The notes below the pieces were generated by a model. It was not told where the DNA came from, made no database searches, and saw only the letters and a program-made list of their open reading frames with translations. The position numbers and the translations under genes were made by a program. A stretch of DNA of 64,000 bases, taken from assembly GCA_030549335.1 (NCBI GenBank), contig CM060196.1, forward strand, positions 69,648,139-69,712,138, written 5' to 3'. The DNA comes from Pontederia crassipes. Taxonomy: Eukaryota > Streptophyta > Magnoliopsida > Commelinales > Pontederiaceae. Shown here one piece after another: positions 21,042-34,242 of the stretch; within the stretch, counting starts at the first letter, position 1; each line of letters starts with the position of its first letter.

Positions 21042-24000
21042 GCCACAGACTCATTTTCCCTAAATGTAAATTAGTTTTGCCTTATCTCTAACATAAAACC
21101 ATATTTAAAAAATATAAGTAAATATGTATATCATAATTTCTTAAGTTATTTTCTAGTTAGCACAGAGGAAAGGGATCTTAGAAAATATGATTATACTCAG
21201 TTAAATTATTTTTTAACTCTACTTAATCCTCTTTAAGAGAAAAAAAAAAGAAGTACATTATTTACTTCTTGAACATTACATGTGTATTCTTATAAAATTA
21301 ATAAATAAATTGATAATTTTTTTAAAATAGAAATTCAATATAGGTAAAATGTTAAACTCTTTGGTCTATTGTTTTCACATATAATATTTTTTACTACATT
21401 TGTCACTGAATAATTTATAAAAAATAACAAATATGATAATTGTTAAAATTATGTAATGTCGACATATATGTCATATAACAATTTCAAAACATATTATATA
21501 TAATTTAGAAATAATTTTTTTGCCAAGTAATTCGATTTAGCTATTATTATTTTACAATATTTTATTTCTTAAACTACATATGCAAAAATGTTTCTTTGGC
21601 AAATGAAAATTTACAAAAGACAATGTAATAATGATTCACTCATAGAAGATCAATCCGTCTTTTCTTCGAGAATTTTTATTATAGAAATTGATAATTAAAT
21701 TACAAATTAAAACTAAACATTTAATATTAATTTTTTAACAAAAGATATCCCTTGGTGATTGATCAATTTTTAAATTGAAATAATTTGTTTACAGTTAAAG
21801 TTTTCTAAGAAATAAGAAAGGTCACGGTGATTTGACAATTTATAAATCGAATAATAAAAAATCAACACAAGAGATAAAAATGACAAAAAGTAAAAAAAGT
21901 CTTAACAAATAAGATAATAGTTAAAGACATATTAATTGATTCTTTTATAAAAAAAGAAGCAATTCATATGTCTATGAAACCAGTCCACCTGTAGTCTTAA
22001 TTTTTTTTATTTTCAGTATGAAAACACTTAAAAATAAGGATCATGTTTATACTATATACAAAAAATAATAATTATATGATAAAAATAAGCTTGAAGAATA
22101 ATAATATAATTAAATAAATTATACCGACAATAAAATTTTCTTACAATCTAATATTATTTCGATGGACGTGCCACAATGGCACTGCGCCTACTTTAAAATT
22201 ATGAATATCTTATAAATGTGTTTTTAAACATCATGTTAATGATATATTGCAGAATTATATTGTTATAGTATAATTGTCTTTAACGTCTTGTGCAATTATA
22301 TAATTATTATATAGTTAATAGTACATTGTAATTATCTTTCATAATTATTCATGAAAATATTATGCTTACCAATGAATTGTCCAATCAACATCTTAAAAAT
22401 GTTTTAATTGATTATTGCATGTTAGATGACACACGATGTATTGTATATTTGTCAAATATCATGACGCCCTTAGACATGATATTGTTTTTAATACGCCACA
22501 TCATCCTCTAAAAATTACAATTATTTTTGAAATAATATTATGGTCATTTTTTAGAAATTTGTTATAATATTATCAGAAATGTATGGCATGTATTTAGAAT
22601 ATTAAATAAGTTAAATGATCCCTTTGTATTAAGTAGTGAGTTACTAATATTAACAGGTTATGTTTTTATTCTAATAGGTATAACATAAAACCTATTTATA
22701 AAAAAAAAGTGATTCATATAGTCTCAATAAGGTGTATGGATTAATGAATAAAATAAAATTTGCAGAAATATTATTAAGTCCATATAAAAAAGAATATATC
22801 AATTGAATATAAAAAAGCTTAAGAAGATGGGTTAAACTAACAATAAATTACTAACATTCATCCAAACAACATCCATTATGGAGACATGTGATTTACTTAT
22901 ATAGTTATATATGATGAAATGTTAAAATATGACACACATACACATACATATATATATATATATAGATTGGATGTTATTTTAGATATGAGTGGCATAAAAA
23001 ATTATACCCAAACTTGAAGTTATAGCCAGAGAGAGAGTGTGTGCACGCGTGTTAAGCATCTTACTAAATTCTAAATGGAACGTTAAATTGCTATGGTTCG
23101 GGAGTCCATGAAAAATAATCCTCATAATCTTTTAGAGCAAAAAAATTAAAAAATGGTAAAAAAATGGTCATAATTAATTTAATTTTTTATTTACTTTATG
23201 ATATCAATAAATTTAATATAATGATTTACTATTCTTCAATATGTAAATACCCATGTTCTAAATAAAGAATAAGGACCACAATTAATAGAATATGAGTATA
23301 CACAAATGACTTGTGATAAAAAATAAAAATTTAACAATAAAAAATCTAATATGCATAATTAAATTTAATACGGGAATATATATATATATATATATTGTGT
23401 GTATGCTACATTTCTTCAACAATATGACATTGAGTGCGTGAATGATGCAAAATTACTTTGGTAACTTACTACATTCAGTTTCTTATTTTTTTCTTTAAAC
23501 TTCTTTTTACAAATCCATCTTCAATTTCTAATTAATCCACTTAACATATAAATTATGAATTTAATCAGAAAAATATTATTTTCTTTTATTATTTAAAATA
23601 ACTTATTAATGTCTCCTTATATGATCAAATAAATAAAAACACAAATCATTTCAATAAAATGTCATTTAATAATAATGATTGATCATTAAATATCATTTTA
23701 TATTGGAAGGTTTTGGACGCTTATTATCCATTATTCAAATAAAATCATATGATTATATAATTACCCATATCTTGTAACAAACTTTGATATTTACTTATAA
23801 ATTAATCATCTTAATAAAATGCCATTAAATAATGATAATTAAATATCATTTTTGCGTATTGTAAGATTATGGATATTTATTATCCACTATTCTAATAAAA
23901 TTATATGGTCATATAGTTCCTCATATCTTGTAACTAACTCTGTTACTTAATTATCAAAAATTAAATATAAATTAATATCCTATGAGAGAGCAAATTAATA

Positions 24001-24111
24001 TTTTAATTAATTACAAAATATCAATTAGTGGACATGTGGCACTTCATGCATGTGGAAAATGTCATCCTCTCCTTGAATACTATATTCCTTTTTATAATAT
24101 ATAGAAATAGA

Positions 24112-24498
24112 TAGATAGAAGATATAGATTATTTTTATATGTATATTTTGAAAACTTTTTTACCATGCGTATAAATGTAGTTCTAGAAACACGTGGTGGT
24201 TGATTCAATAATAAATTAGAAAGAATAATTAAATATAATATGTTATTCTTGTCCATTACACAAAGAAGTTATTCCTTTATTTTTTTATTATGATTGGATT
24301 GAGTGGAATATATTATAAAAATGTAACATTTTAAAATAAGTAAACCTAGTTATTGTATTGATGCATATATCATTTAACAAGTAATGAGTTCTTTTTCATT
24401 TTTAGTAATATATATGCATTTGCTAATTATGAAATTTCAGCAATATTAAATTTTTTATTTACGAATCAATTAAAAGCATAATGATTATGTATATAATA
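24112..24498. other. AT-rich intergenic DNA
   Basis: No gene or element recognised. Confidence 0.45.
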
Positions 24499-24656
24499 TG
24501 TAACATCTTCGGTCCAATCAAAATATTGTTCGCTTTGGATCATCGGCCCGCACGAATTTAAAACGCATCTTGATAGGTGAAAGAGATAGTTATATATAAA
24601 CTCGTGGCCACCTTGAGACTATTCAGACCTTTGATTTTTAGACCTCAGGTTATTAC
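24499..24656 (+). mobile_element. Small LTR-like remnant
   Basis: A 158-bp block begins TGTAACATCTTCGG and ends CTCAGGTTATTACA. It contains a TATATATAAACTC promoter-like motif near 24590 and text (TGTTCGCTTTGGATCATCGG, CCCGCACG) typical of a widespread plant LTR/TRIM family. The flanks TAATA and TAATC match at 4 of 5 bases. Confidence 0.5.
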
Positions 24657-25304
24657 ATAATCATATTACATAATGTTGATAAAGAATCTAATGATCATAA
24701 TACTAAATAATATAAAAATTTTAATATGTGGCTGAAAATGAAAAACAATGGTTGACAAAAGAAAAATAGAGGAATATTATTATTCTTGCCCATGAGAATT
24801 TTAGGCATTCGTTTGTCATCATTAAAATAAAATAACGGTCTTGTAATTTTTAGGTGATTTTGAAATTAAGATGTTAAATCCTATTTTATTTTGTGCTTGA
24901 TATTATTCTTTAAGTAACTAATTATTCATCTTTCAAGCGCTCTTATGCATATATAATGACTAAAATAGTAATATATCAAACGAGGGATAAAAAAAGAATT
25001 AGATGGCACAAATCGCCGAAATTGAAATTGATTACAACAATTAGCTGAATTTTTTTTTTGTTCTGATAATAATTTTCATGAAGATTCTATAATGATGTAT
25101 TTAGTCAGATTGTCATTTGTCAACGCACGCATTTTATTTGATGGTTTGTTTCTTCGATACATCCACATCTGCATTATTTTTTTTTTGAAATTTTTTTTTG
25201 ATGTTTTGGTCCCGCGATAACGCACTACATTTTTTGTTCAACTGCAGAACGAGGCGGAGGGGGGCAAACTCTCGTGCGACGAAGGGGGCACGTGGGGTTG
25301 AAAG
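24657..25304. other. Distal upstream region of the WD40 gene, before the hAT insertion
   Basis: AT-rich with no coding region, becoming GC-richer from about 25240. The last 8 bases, GTTGAAAG (25297-25304), form the left target duplication of the hAT insertion. Confidence 0.45.
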
Positions 25305-26021
25305 CAAGGTTGTTTGGACCGGACCGGACCGGCCGGTCCGACCGGTCCAACCGTCGATCGTCACTTGAGACGGGTTTGATTCGATCCTAAAACCGGACTG
25401 ACATTTGAACCGTTTTGAACCGGTCAAGACCGGTCAAAACCGGACTAAAATCGTTGAACCGCCGTCTCACTAAGTTTTGAACCCATGACCTCTTAAACAA
25501 CTTAATGTGTACATTCCACTATGCTATGTTTATTCATTTGAATACTAAGTTATTTTATATTATACAATAGTTATCATCACTCATTTATCAAATTATTTTT
25601 TTAATAAGAAAATTTATAATATTTTTAAATATCAAATATTAAATATGAAAAAATTAGTTACCTAATTAAATTAAAAAATAGAAACTACAATAATCTTTCT
25701 AGTTTAAGTAAATATTAATAGTTGAATTTGAGAAATATGAATTTGTAAATTATAATTGAATACATTAAAATCACATAAAACTCATATCAATAGTTAAATA
25801 TGTCACATTTGATTTCTTAACTTAATTAAAATAATTTAACCATATGTACTTTGATATAGAAATATATTAATTATTGATAAGAATATATAAATATTATAGT
25901 TTATCTTTTTATATTATTTTATTAATATTCGGTTCGACTGTCCGAATTAATCGGTTCGACCGGTCTAACCTGACCCGAAGACTTATCCGGATCGACATCC
26001 GGTCCGGGTCTTACAACCTTG
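25305..26021. mobile_element. Non-autonomous hAT element (MITE-like)
   Basis: The 717-bp element begins CAAGGTTGT and ends ACAACCTTG, a perfect 9-bp inverted repeat. GC-rich subterminal CCGGTCC/GGACCGG and GGTTCGACCGGT motifs lie at both ends and the core is AT-rich. It is flanked by a perfect 8-bp duplication GTTGAAAG (25297-25304 and 26022-26029), the hAT hallmark. Removing the insert restores the continuous sequence CGTGGGGTTGAAAGAGCACT. It encodes no protein. It sits in the immediate upstream region of the WD40 gene, whose ATG is 205 bp beyond its right end. Confidence 0.9.
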
Positions 26022-26029
26022 GTTGAAAG

Positions 26030-26226
26030 AGCACTTCCTTTGACCGTTAGGTGAAACTGAACGCACGCCACAATACCAATTTCGACCCTTCAATCCCTAA
26101 TTATTTGTCACCCCTACCATCCCCCAAATCCCAATTCTCCACCGTAAATATCAAAGAAGAAAGCGCCGCCTCCGACTTCACTCGCCGTTCTTCGCCGGCC
26201 GAAGCAGAGGGGAGGAGGAGGAAAAG
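26030..26226 (+). promoter_or_regulatory. Proximal upstream region and 5' leader of the WD40 gene
   Basis: About 200 bp between the hAT insertion and the ATG. The last 100 bp are GC- and purine-rich (GAGGGGAGGAGGAGGAAAAG just before the ATG), as expected of a 5' leader. No clear TATA box is visible, so either the core promoter is TATA-less or it was displaced upstream by the insertion. Confidence 0.45.
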
Positions 26227-27282
26227 ATGGAGAGCTCGACCCAGGAATCCCCTCTCAACTCGGCCGCCACCGCCGCCAACCCCAACGCCTACACCTTCGA
26301 GTGCCCGCACCCGGTTTACGCCATGGCCTTCTCGGCCGCCGCCGCGTCCCCGCCGGCGACCGACCACCTCCGCCTGGCGCTCGGCTCCTTCGTCGAGGAC
26401 CCCAACAACCGGGTCGACGTCGTCACCTTCGACGAGGACGCGCTCGCCTTCCACCCCGAGTCCGCCCTGTCGTTCGACCACCCCTATCCCCCCACCAAGC
26501 TCATGTTCCACCCACGCGGCGTCCCCATCCTCGCCTCGTCTGCGGAGTTCCTCCGCCTTTGGCATCTCGGTGGCCCGGACGCCTCGGCCGAGCCACGCCC
26601 CGTCGTCCTCAACAACGCCAAGTCCTGCGACTACTGCGCCCCGCTCACCTCCTTCGACTGGAACGACGCCGAGCCCCGCCGCGTCGGCACCTCCTCCATC
26701 GACACCACGTGCACCATCTGGGATGTCGAGCGGGGCGTCGTTGAGACCCAGCTCATCGCCCACGACAAGGAGGTCTACGACATCGCCTGGGGGGAGGCCG
26801 GCGTTTTCGCCTCCGTGTCCGCTGACGGCTCCGTCCGCGTCTTCGACCTCCGCGACAAGGAGCACTCCACCATTGTCTATGAGAGCCCCCCGGACACCCC
26901 TCTGCTGCGCCTCGCCTGGAACAAGGCCGACCTCCGCTATATGGCCGCCACCCTCATGGACAGCAACCGCGTCGTCGTGCTCGATATCAGGTCGCCGGCC
27001 TTACCCGTTGCGGAGCTGCGGCAGCATCGTGCCAGCGTGAACGCCATCGCATGGGCGCCACAGGCCGCCGGCCACATTTGCTCTGCTGGCGACGATGGTC
27101 TGGCTCTGATATGGCAACTGCCGGTCGCTACGGGAGCCACTGCGGCAACAGTGTCGGACGACATCGAGCCTCTGCTTGCTTACTCTGCAGGAGCTGAGAT
27201 CAACCAGCTGCAATGGTCCTCCGCACATCCCGACTGGATCGGCATTGCCTTCGCTAACAAGGTCCAATTGCTGAGGGTGTGA
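26227..27282 (+). CDS. TTG1: TTG1/PAC1-type WD40 repeat protein
   Basis: Intact single-exon frame of 351 residues, close to Arabidopsis TTG1 (341) and maize PAC1. In this family the WD40 propeller is the scaffold of MYB-bHLH-WD40 complexes that control anthocyanin and proanthocyanidin genes and epidermal cell fate, acting in nucleus and cytosol. Family blocks are clear: [18 protein letters not shown] (about residues 81-98), [101 protein letters not shown] and the C-terminal [13 protein letters not shown] plus NKVQLLRV. The NKVQLLRV ending favours TTG1 over the related LWD clock proteins, which end in (K)LQILRV-like sequence. The ATG at 26227 gives a normal short N-terminus; an upstream ATG at 26051 is in another frame. 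Codons are very GC-rich, as in monocots. Confidence 0.95.
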   Translation: MESSTQESPLNSAATAANPNAYTFECPHPVYAMAFSAAAASPPATDHLRLALGSFVEDPNNRVDVVTFDEDALAFHPESALSFDHPYPPTKLMFHPRGVPILASSAEFLRLWHLGGPDASAEPRPVVLNNAKSCDYCAPLTSFDWNDAEPRRVGTSSIDTTCTIWDVERGVVETQLIAHDKEVYDIAWGEAGVFASVSADGSVRVFDLRDKEHSTIVYESPPDTPLLRLAWNKADLRYMAATLMDSNRVVVLDIRSPALPVAELRQHRASVNAIAWAPQAAGHICSAGDDGLALIWQLPVATGATAATVSDDIEPLLAYSAGAEINQLQWSSAHPDWIGIAFANKVQLLRV

Positions 27283-30200
27283 TCCGATACGAGGTAGCAT
27301 CTTTTCTTTGCCCTTCTTTCTTTTCCCTTTTTCAGAACTATAACTGTTTGACATTGCATAAACTAATTTCTAACTTATAGTGCCAAATGGAGAACTACTT
27401 GTCCGATTGGCATTTAAACCATTATATAGCTTCTCTTTCTGAAGAGTATACATTTGTTTATTAGTACTAGAGATGGCGCAAGGCATCAAATAATAGTAAC
27501 GAAAATGAAGATCCTAAGTTCAGGAGGTCAGGACAAGGCTGTTCAATTGCAAGTTAATTTCTTTCTAGTGTTGTTCATGAGGAACTTTATTACAATAGGA
27601 TGTTCTCCAGCTATTTGGAGTTTTAGGCAAACAAGAAGTCAACTGTACTTTTGGAGGTTTTCTCTCTATGATATCTATGTTTCTAGCATCTAGAAACTGC
27701 GACAGAAGATGGGGCTAACTGAAAATGTATGCAACATGGGGTTTACTATTTGAGTAGCCTATGATAAGGTTATTGGTGACCTTCCAGATGCCTCTAATTG
27801 CAGCTTTCTATAGATCTTATTAACAATGTGCATTTTGTGTTCTGGTTAAACAGATTGTTTGAAAATTTAAGGATTTCAAATAAATGTATAAACAGCAGAA
27901 CTTGAGTAGTGGAACTCTTGCTTTTAAGTATAAAGTTTAAAGTAGAGCATGTATTCTTACTTTGTTTCCTCTAAGAAAATATTTACAGTAGACCATGGGT
28001 TTACCTTGTAACTTGTAACCAATATGTATGCATTTTTGTTAAAGCATCAAAGATATCTCTTACCATGGGTTTACCTTTCCACAAGCATCTTTACAATTGA
28101 TTTGCTTGTTCAATCTAGTTTGTGCATCAAATCAAGGAATCTGAAATGGCAGATGCATAAATTATTGATCACCCCCTTCAATCTTGCTCTAGACATAGTC
28201 TTTGAAGCTCTTGTTTCTTTGGCATTACCCTGATCTCAATTGTTTTTGCTGAAATTCAGTGATCTTCAATGTTAACATAGTAAGCATGAACAACATCATT
28301 TAGAATTTGATCAGAAAAAACATAAATCACGTTAGAATAGGTTATCATTTTTGCTGCCAATAAGAATGTTGGTATCTGTATTGTCAAAAGTTTGGTGACA
28401 ACATCTAGTAATGCCATGGAGTCATTTTTTAGTCAGTGGGTGCACAAGTTATCAAATAATGATTAATAAAATTACACCATAAAACTAAAACTAAACTAAG
28501 ATTTAACATGTTATATTTGTGTCATAGTGACTAGTATTGAATTATTTGATTTTGCAAGATAAACTACTAAACTAGAATATTGAAATGAATTTTACTTCTT
28601 CTAATTTGAAAGAGTTGTCATTATCAACCAACAAATATATTTCTATGTATAAAATAGTTAAACAAACAAATGCAAATAATTTATTAAAGAAGGAAAATAT
28701 TCTGGATTATGAAAATGATACAATTTGATATTGAAGAAAAAGAAAATGTGATATATTTTTAAAGACTTGTTAAGTAAAAGAATATTTTGCATGGAAAAGT
28801 ATTTTTAACTATGAAGAGGAAAATTAAATAAAAATAAAAGAGCTCTCTCAAAAAAAAAATAGAAGTAAAAGATGCAAGTAATATTATAATAAAAGAATAA
28901 AATTCTATGTTGCAATGAATACAGTTAATAAATGGGAAAAAATATTAATTAGAAACTATATTTAAAATTTTAAATAGAACAATAAGTAAAAATATGTAAT
29001 TTAATAGAGATAAATTATACATAAGTATCTAATAAAATTCAACATTTAAATAAAATGCAAAGAAAAGAGATGAAAAAAGCTACAAGCTTGAAAAAGTTCA
29101 TCCTATGAAATGAATGATAAATATGAATGTAAACTTTATTAGCTTTATTGTTCGTTTTGGGCCTTAATTCGCATAATTATAAAACCTGTATTGAGAGGTC
29201 ACGAACATGTTCTCTAAAAAAAATGTCACAAACATGTCCACTTATATATCTGACATCTCTTCCATGTTCCATCTTTGTGAGAATTATGCTTGAGGTGCAA
29301 ACTTATCCCTCAACCTTTGTTTCAAAAAAAAAAAACTTATCCCCCAACCAACTTCATTTTGAGGTTTGCTTCACCATGGTGTAGAGGACGTGTGTAACGA
29401 CTCTTATACCAAATGTAACGTCTTGATATTATTTGCTTTGAACATTGGTAGGGTAAATCTCAATGATTACTTTAAGTCCCACATTGGCAAGATACGAGTA
29501 TGTTGGATACATAAGTGGACATGTATGTGACTATTCAAAATGTGTTTTAATGTTGTGCGGGCCAACCGGACAATATCAAGAGAGGTCAGGATGTTACATT
29601 AATAGAGACCAATAATGTTTATTATTAAATCAATATTTGTCCACTAAATAATAAATATCAAGGATGATTTAGTAAAGGTTCATACTAAAATTTAAGTAAG
29701 TATTGATGACAAATAATTAATAAAACTGTGATTCAACACAAAAATTACGGAAAAGCTAAAACATGTAGAAAATTAGGACTATCTTGAGGAACCTAGGTAC
29801 ATCATATAACAAAAATATTTGATCAAACCAATGTAACAAAACAAGTAACTAATATTCTCCTAAAAAAAAAACTAATATTTATCCAGTGGCACACAGCCCA
29901 CTGCACCCATGTGGCTCTGCCTGTTGTATCGACCCTAGTGCAAACATATTAGAAACCATATTTAATATGTTGCTTTAATTCTCTTGATGATTTCTTTAAT
30001 AAACTATTTTTTATTTAAATTATTTACGACATAGATTCATTAGAAGTTGCTTGCGAGTAACTATCTAAAAGAAACCAACCATACAATTTTCCACAATCTC
30101 ACATGAGTTCAAGTTTATTATTCAGTGTAAGTAAACGGTCTTCTCTCAGCAGTTGATGATTTTGCAAATATATTTATAAAGTAAATAAATAGGATATTTG

Positions 30201-31333
30201 AAGAAACAGATTATCTTTAATTGATTCTTTCCCTATGCCTCCTTTTTTTTTTGTGAGAGGAAAGGATGGCTAGCAAGCAGGTCATTTTATTCATTAAAAA
30301 GAGTGCCTGACCTTCCATAAGGTTAAGGAAACAGATATAAAAAAGGTTGGGAGGAGCCATAAGGCTCTCTACTGTTGGATTTGACGGTATATTAATCACA
30401 GAAACCAAGAATTAAATCTATGGCAGTTTGGCTTTCACTTTCATCTCATTATTAGACAGCTTTGGGTAATGTGAGAATAATTTGATTCTTATTACAATCA
30501 GACCCCCTTGTAACATACTTGACCTAAATCTTTTATTCTCCACCTTGGATTTTTATTAATTATCAAGGAACAAAGGGACCAATTTTGCCATGTTTTTTTT
30601 TTCTATCTTTTGCTGTTTGTTTAACAGATTAGGATGTATGACTTCCTCAAAAGAAGATGTGTGAACATGAAGTATTATTGCACTTTATAGGCATATTAAC
30701 TATTGGTAGCTTCACAAGTGATACGAACTGCTTACTAAAATCTCTGTTATACTAGATATGTTGTTACTTTTAAAAAAACTAGATATGTTGTTATCAAAGC
30801 CATTTGTCTGTTGTGCTTACTTGATTGATGACGAGGCAGGAATCAATTTTTTTTGTTTCTTTTGGTACTAGGAATTTGGAAAGTTGTGCCTCTCAAAAAA
30901 GGGATTTCAGAAAGTTTTGGAAAACTAACTGTTTCTTAACTATCAATATCCGCATCTCATGCAATGACACACTGACCCTTGGGTCAACGTTACCTCATTC
31001 TTTCTGTGTAACATATATATTATATTTTGAACTTCTGATGTTTGAGATTGTTGTTCAAGACAGAATTCCTATCATTATTGCATCAAGTCTCCAAACCGAT
31101 ATGATTAGTTTTTTGGATGTCACAGCCTCCCAGCGTTATGTTATGCTTAGCACTCAGCTATAGCATCTCATTCATCTTTCGGGTGAAGAAAGTTAACCTT
31201 TATTTTAAAACTGTCCTTTTTTTCTGGTCAAATAAATCGAAGGGAGCTCCTCGTTTGGTTTTCCATTAACTGGTCCTTTGGTATAAGTTATTGTGGGTTC
31301 TGTCATACTCTTTGGTTTGTGAATGGTCGATAC
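27283..31333. other. 3' region of the WD40 gene and AT-rich intergenic DNA
   Basis: No further convincing coding region. The first few hundred bases are T-rich and probably hold the 3' UTR. An LTR-like remnant lies at 29415-29598. The rest contains only short frames without resemblance to known families. Confidence 0.5.
29415..29598 (+). mobile_element. Small LTR-like remnant
   Basis: The 184-bp block begins TGTAACGTCTTGATATT and ends GTCAGGATGTTACA. It contains AAGTCCCACATTGGCAAG, a phrase common in plant LTRs. It resembles the block at 24499-24656 at its start (TGTAAC.TCTT, then TATTNTTTGCTTTG). No target duplication is visible (CCAAA on the left, TTAAT on the right). Confidence 0.45.
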
Positions 31334-31479
31334 AGTATAGTAAGTGTGAATAACATTGAACTTTTTAGTTAACTACCTCTTTTTAATCTTTTTTCTCACT
31401 AAGAGGGCATTTCTTGCCTAAGTAGGTTAAACTTGGTGCTTTCCAGCAACCATATTGATCTTTGTTCGTTTACTTTATT
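31334..31479. repeat. Source copy of the filler at the AGL6 duplication junction
   Basis: This ~146-bp stretch reappears at 52882-53029 in the same orientation, with one 2-base insertion (GTGTGAAT to GTGTCTGAAT) and one C/T change. It lies in ordinary intergenic DNA downstream of the WD40 gene and has no element ends, so its second copy is best explained as templated filler rather than transposition. Confidence 0.9.
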
Positions 31480-33799
31480 AAGCTTTTTTTCTTTTCGTTC
31501 TCAGAAGTCCTCATATTCTTATCTGTTTTTACTTCCAGATATGGCGTCTTACTTGAGGAAGTTCCTTGGCATTTCAGGATAGGTAGAATATGTACAGGAT
31601 TTGCGTTAATCCAGCAACGGTTTGCAAGCATTGCAATTGGTCATTTGTGGAACGACATTGCTGCAAGTTTCTATAGAGTTGTAGTAGCCTAATCAATTGT
31701 TTTGGAATAGTTGGTTTGGGGAATAAAATGTGTGTGCTTGAGCTGACAATTATATTTGCATACTGAATCTCTTCTCAAAAGGAAAAAAAAATCTTTTTAA
31801 ACGAATCCGATGTTTGAATATGGGACCTGTGAACGTTGACAATTATCTACATTGAATGGACTTTATGTTTTATAAGCAGAAATAACATTTTGTTAAGTCT
31901 TGAATTCCGTTCATATGCAGTTCTAATATTTCTTTGATCCTTGATAAGAGTTTATGGATTCCTGTTCTTCGGTCAATTGCCGCTTACGAGTGAAGAAAGA
32001 AAAGGAAAAAAATGAGACACAAATTCAAAATCTTGTTTGGCCTTTTTCCTATATCTGATAAAAGGCAAAATAAGAAAAAAAAAAGAAAACGCCACTTTAA
32101 TATACAATATTTGATACCACTTTGTTTTAACATAATATAAAATAAATATTAAAATTTTAGAAGTGGCAATAAAATTATGTTATTATAAAAGAGTAAGTAT
32201 GGTAAAAATTAGGGGCATAAGAAAGATTCAATCCACCCAAAAAAAATTAGAAGATCGTTGAAATTAGGACCCACGTGAAAAAATCATAAGGTTTATGGAG
32301 TTCTTTTTTATTTATATAATTAATTCATAAGTAATTAATTTTTATTATTAATATAATATTTTTAAATTTAATAGTTCTAATATTATATCCTATATTTAAT
32401 TATAAAATTTAATAAGTTTATATTAATTATTTTATATTTTAAAATATTATTTTACTAAAATAAGGGAACAAAAAATCAGTCAGCTAGAGGGTGGATCTTT
32501 TTCTAAATAGTTTCAGAGCGATTTTTGTAATTTTAACAATGATCCGAACAATAACGATGAATTTTTTGAGCTGAAAAGTCGAACTTACCCAAACTAATTC
32601 CACTCCTAATAAAAATATCTAAAAATTAATTTAGCAAAAAAAAAAAAAGATTGTCAAGTACAACAGTTTTGATATCTTTTTTATACAAAAAAATCATGCG
32701 AGAGTCCAGATGAAATGATACATATTTATATTTAATATATATATATATATAGTTAAATTTGTGGGTAGAATATCATATTTTGAATATTTAAATCAGTGTC
32801 TGATTACTAAAACATAAATAGTATATACAGTTGTAATAATATGTTGACAATGTAAAGTATTAGATTGCATAATACAATCATAATAATTTATGATTTCTAA
32901 GCATAATCTCGATCATTTGATATTAGATTTAGGTTTTGACATTATCAACGTTTGATAAAGAAAATAATAGTTTAATGATTAATGGTTAGAGATATCAATG
33001 ATTAATTGTTTTATAAATTATGTTAAAATTAATTAATGAATATAAAATGACATATTTAGACGTATGAAGTATACAAAATTTATTATAACGTAATAAATAA
33101 AATCAGTTATAACTCAATCCAAAAAATAAGATAAACAACTATTTTTTTTATCAAAACATATAACATTTTATATTGATTTTAAATTGTATATAATGCACAC
33201 TTGATAGAAAATATTAATTATTATTAATATTTAATAAAGAATAGTGTGTAATTTATTAAACATAAATATAAATAGAAATATAATTGAATGGTGATAAAAA
33301 AATAAAAATTTTAATAAGATAAGTTGTAAAAGAAATAATGCATTTGATTAAGAGTAAAATTGAAAAAATATAAATCACTAATATCTAATCGCTAAACATT
33401 AATAGAAGTAGTTTTTTTATTATTTTCATTTGAAATGTTAAATACTAATTGTTTATGTTATTTATCAAATAAAAAAGTAGTGTTTGAATCACATAAATTT
33501 TGATATTGCGAAACAACTTAATAATCTAGAAAGTTAATTATTTGTAGAACTCTCTCTATATGTATATACTATATAGTAATATATATAATACAGTTATATG
33601 CATATTACTCAATTAATACATAAGCTATGTAAATGCATTATAACAAATGGTTTTGGTAAAACATTTTGTACCAACTTAATATTGTTCAACCATAGGATTA
33701 ATAAAATATATATAGTATCTCGAAAAATATTTGAATACCTTTTTATCATAAAAACTAAAAAGACTACTTACAAAACTTCGAGTTCCATCAAAGAGTACC
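31480..33799. other. AT-rich intergenic DNA with a possible 3' exon
   Basis: 31537-31740 has a higher-complexity stretch after a pyrimidine-rich TTTTTACTTCCAG acceptor-like site, followed by AATAAAATGTGTGTG near 31721 that could act as a poly(A) signal. It might be a 3' UTR exon of the upstream gene or a non-coding transcript; no protein is recognisable. The remainder (31750-33799) is AT-rich with no gene. A dispersed repeat lies within 32190-32620. Confidence 0.35.
32190..32620. repeat. Dispersed repeat, copy 1
   Basis: It shares its phrase order with 37085-37670: a 'GGGACATAA/GGGGCATAA' start, AAATTAGGAC, AAAAATCATA.GG, TTTATTTATATAATTAATTC, then GTAGGATCT/GTGGATCT and a GAGTGATTTTT-like end. 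Divergence is high and no terminal repeats are defined. Confidence 0.45.
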
Positions 33800-34155
33800 C
33801 TTGACCACTTCCGATCCGAAACACGTGTGACATAAATGAAAATGAAAAAGAGATGAGGAGTCAACGGTTGCCTTTCACATTTGAAGGGGTCAACGTCATG
33901 GCCACGAGAGTCTCGCTTCCAAAAGGAGTAAGAAAGAGGGCACAACGGTCCGCTTGTGGAAATCCACGTTTTGGTCTCGCTCATGTTTTCTAAGATGGTC
34001 AAACTCAAACTACAATTGCACGAGGAGTATATATATATATATATATATATATAACATTAATATAAGCCACCTAACGACACAAACATTAATCGTTGCCTCT
34101 CCTGCTAACTGTTTCGATTTGATCATCCAACGATTCGATTGTTTGCGGTAAGTAA
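33800..34155 (+). promoter_or_regulatory. Promoter-like segment without a gene
   Basis: The block contains an ACACGTGT G-box core near 33822, several TTGAC/GTCAA W-box cores (for example near 33859, 33888 and 33999), a (TA)n tract at 34028-34053 and then a moderately complex leader-like stretch. That stretch ends TTTGCGGTAAGTAATTGC near 34142, resembling a 5' splice donor. No coding frame follows; the small Helitron candidate starts about 100 bp later. It may be the remains of a gene's 5' end. Confidence 0.3.
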
Positions 34156-34242
34156 TTGCATTTTGAAGAAATGTAAATTTCCTTTTTAGTTGGGTTTGTA
34201 TCCATTTTCAAATTTAAGTTTATGTTTAGACTTTTAAACAAA

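Noticed and set aside
26101..26865. 254-residue open frame on the minus strand
   Set aside because: Antisense shadow of the GC-rich TTG1 coding region. The composition alone keeps the frame open and no family is recognised.
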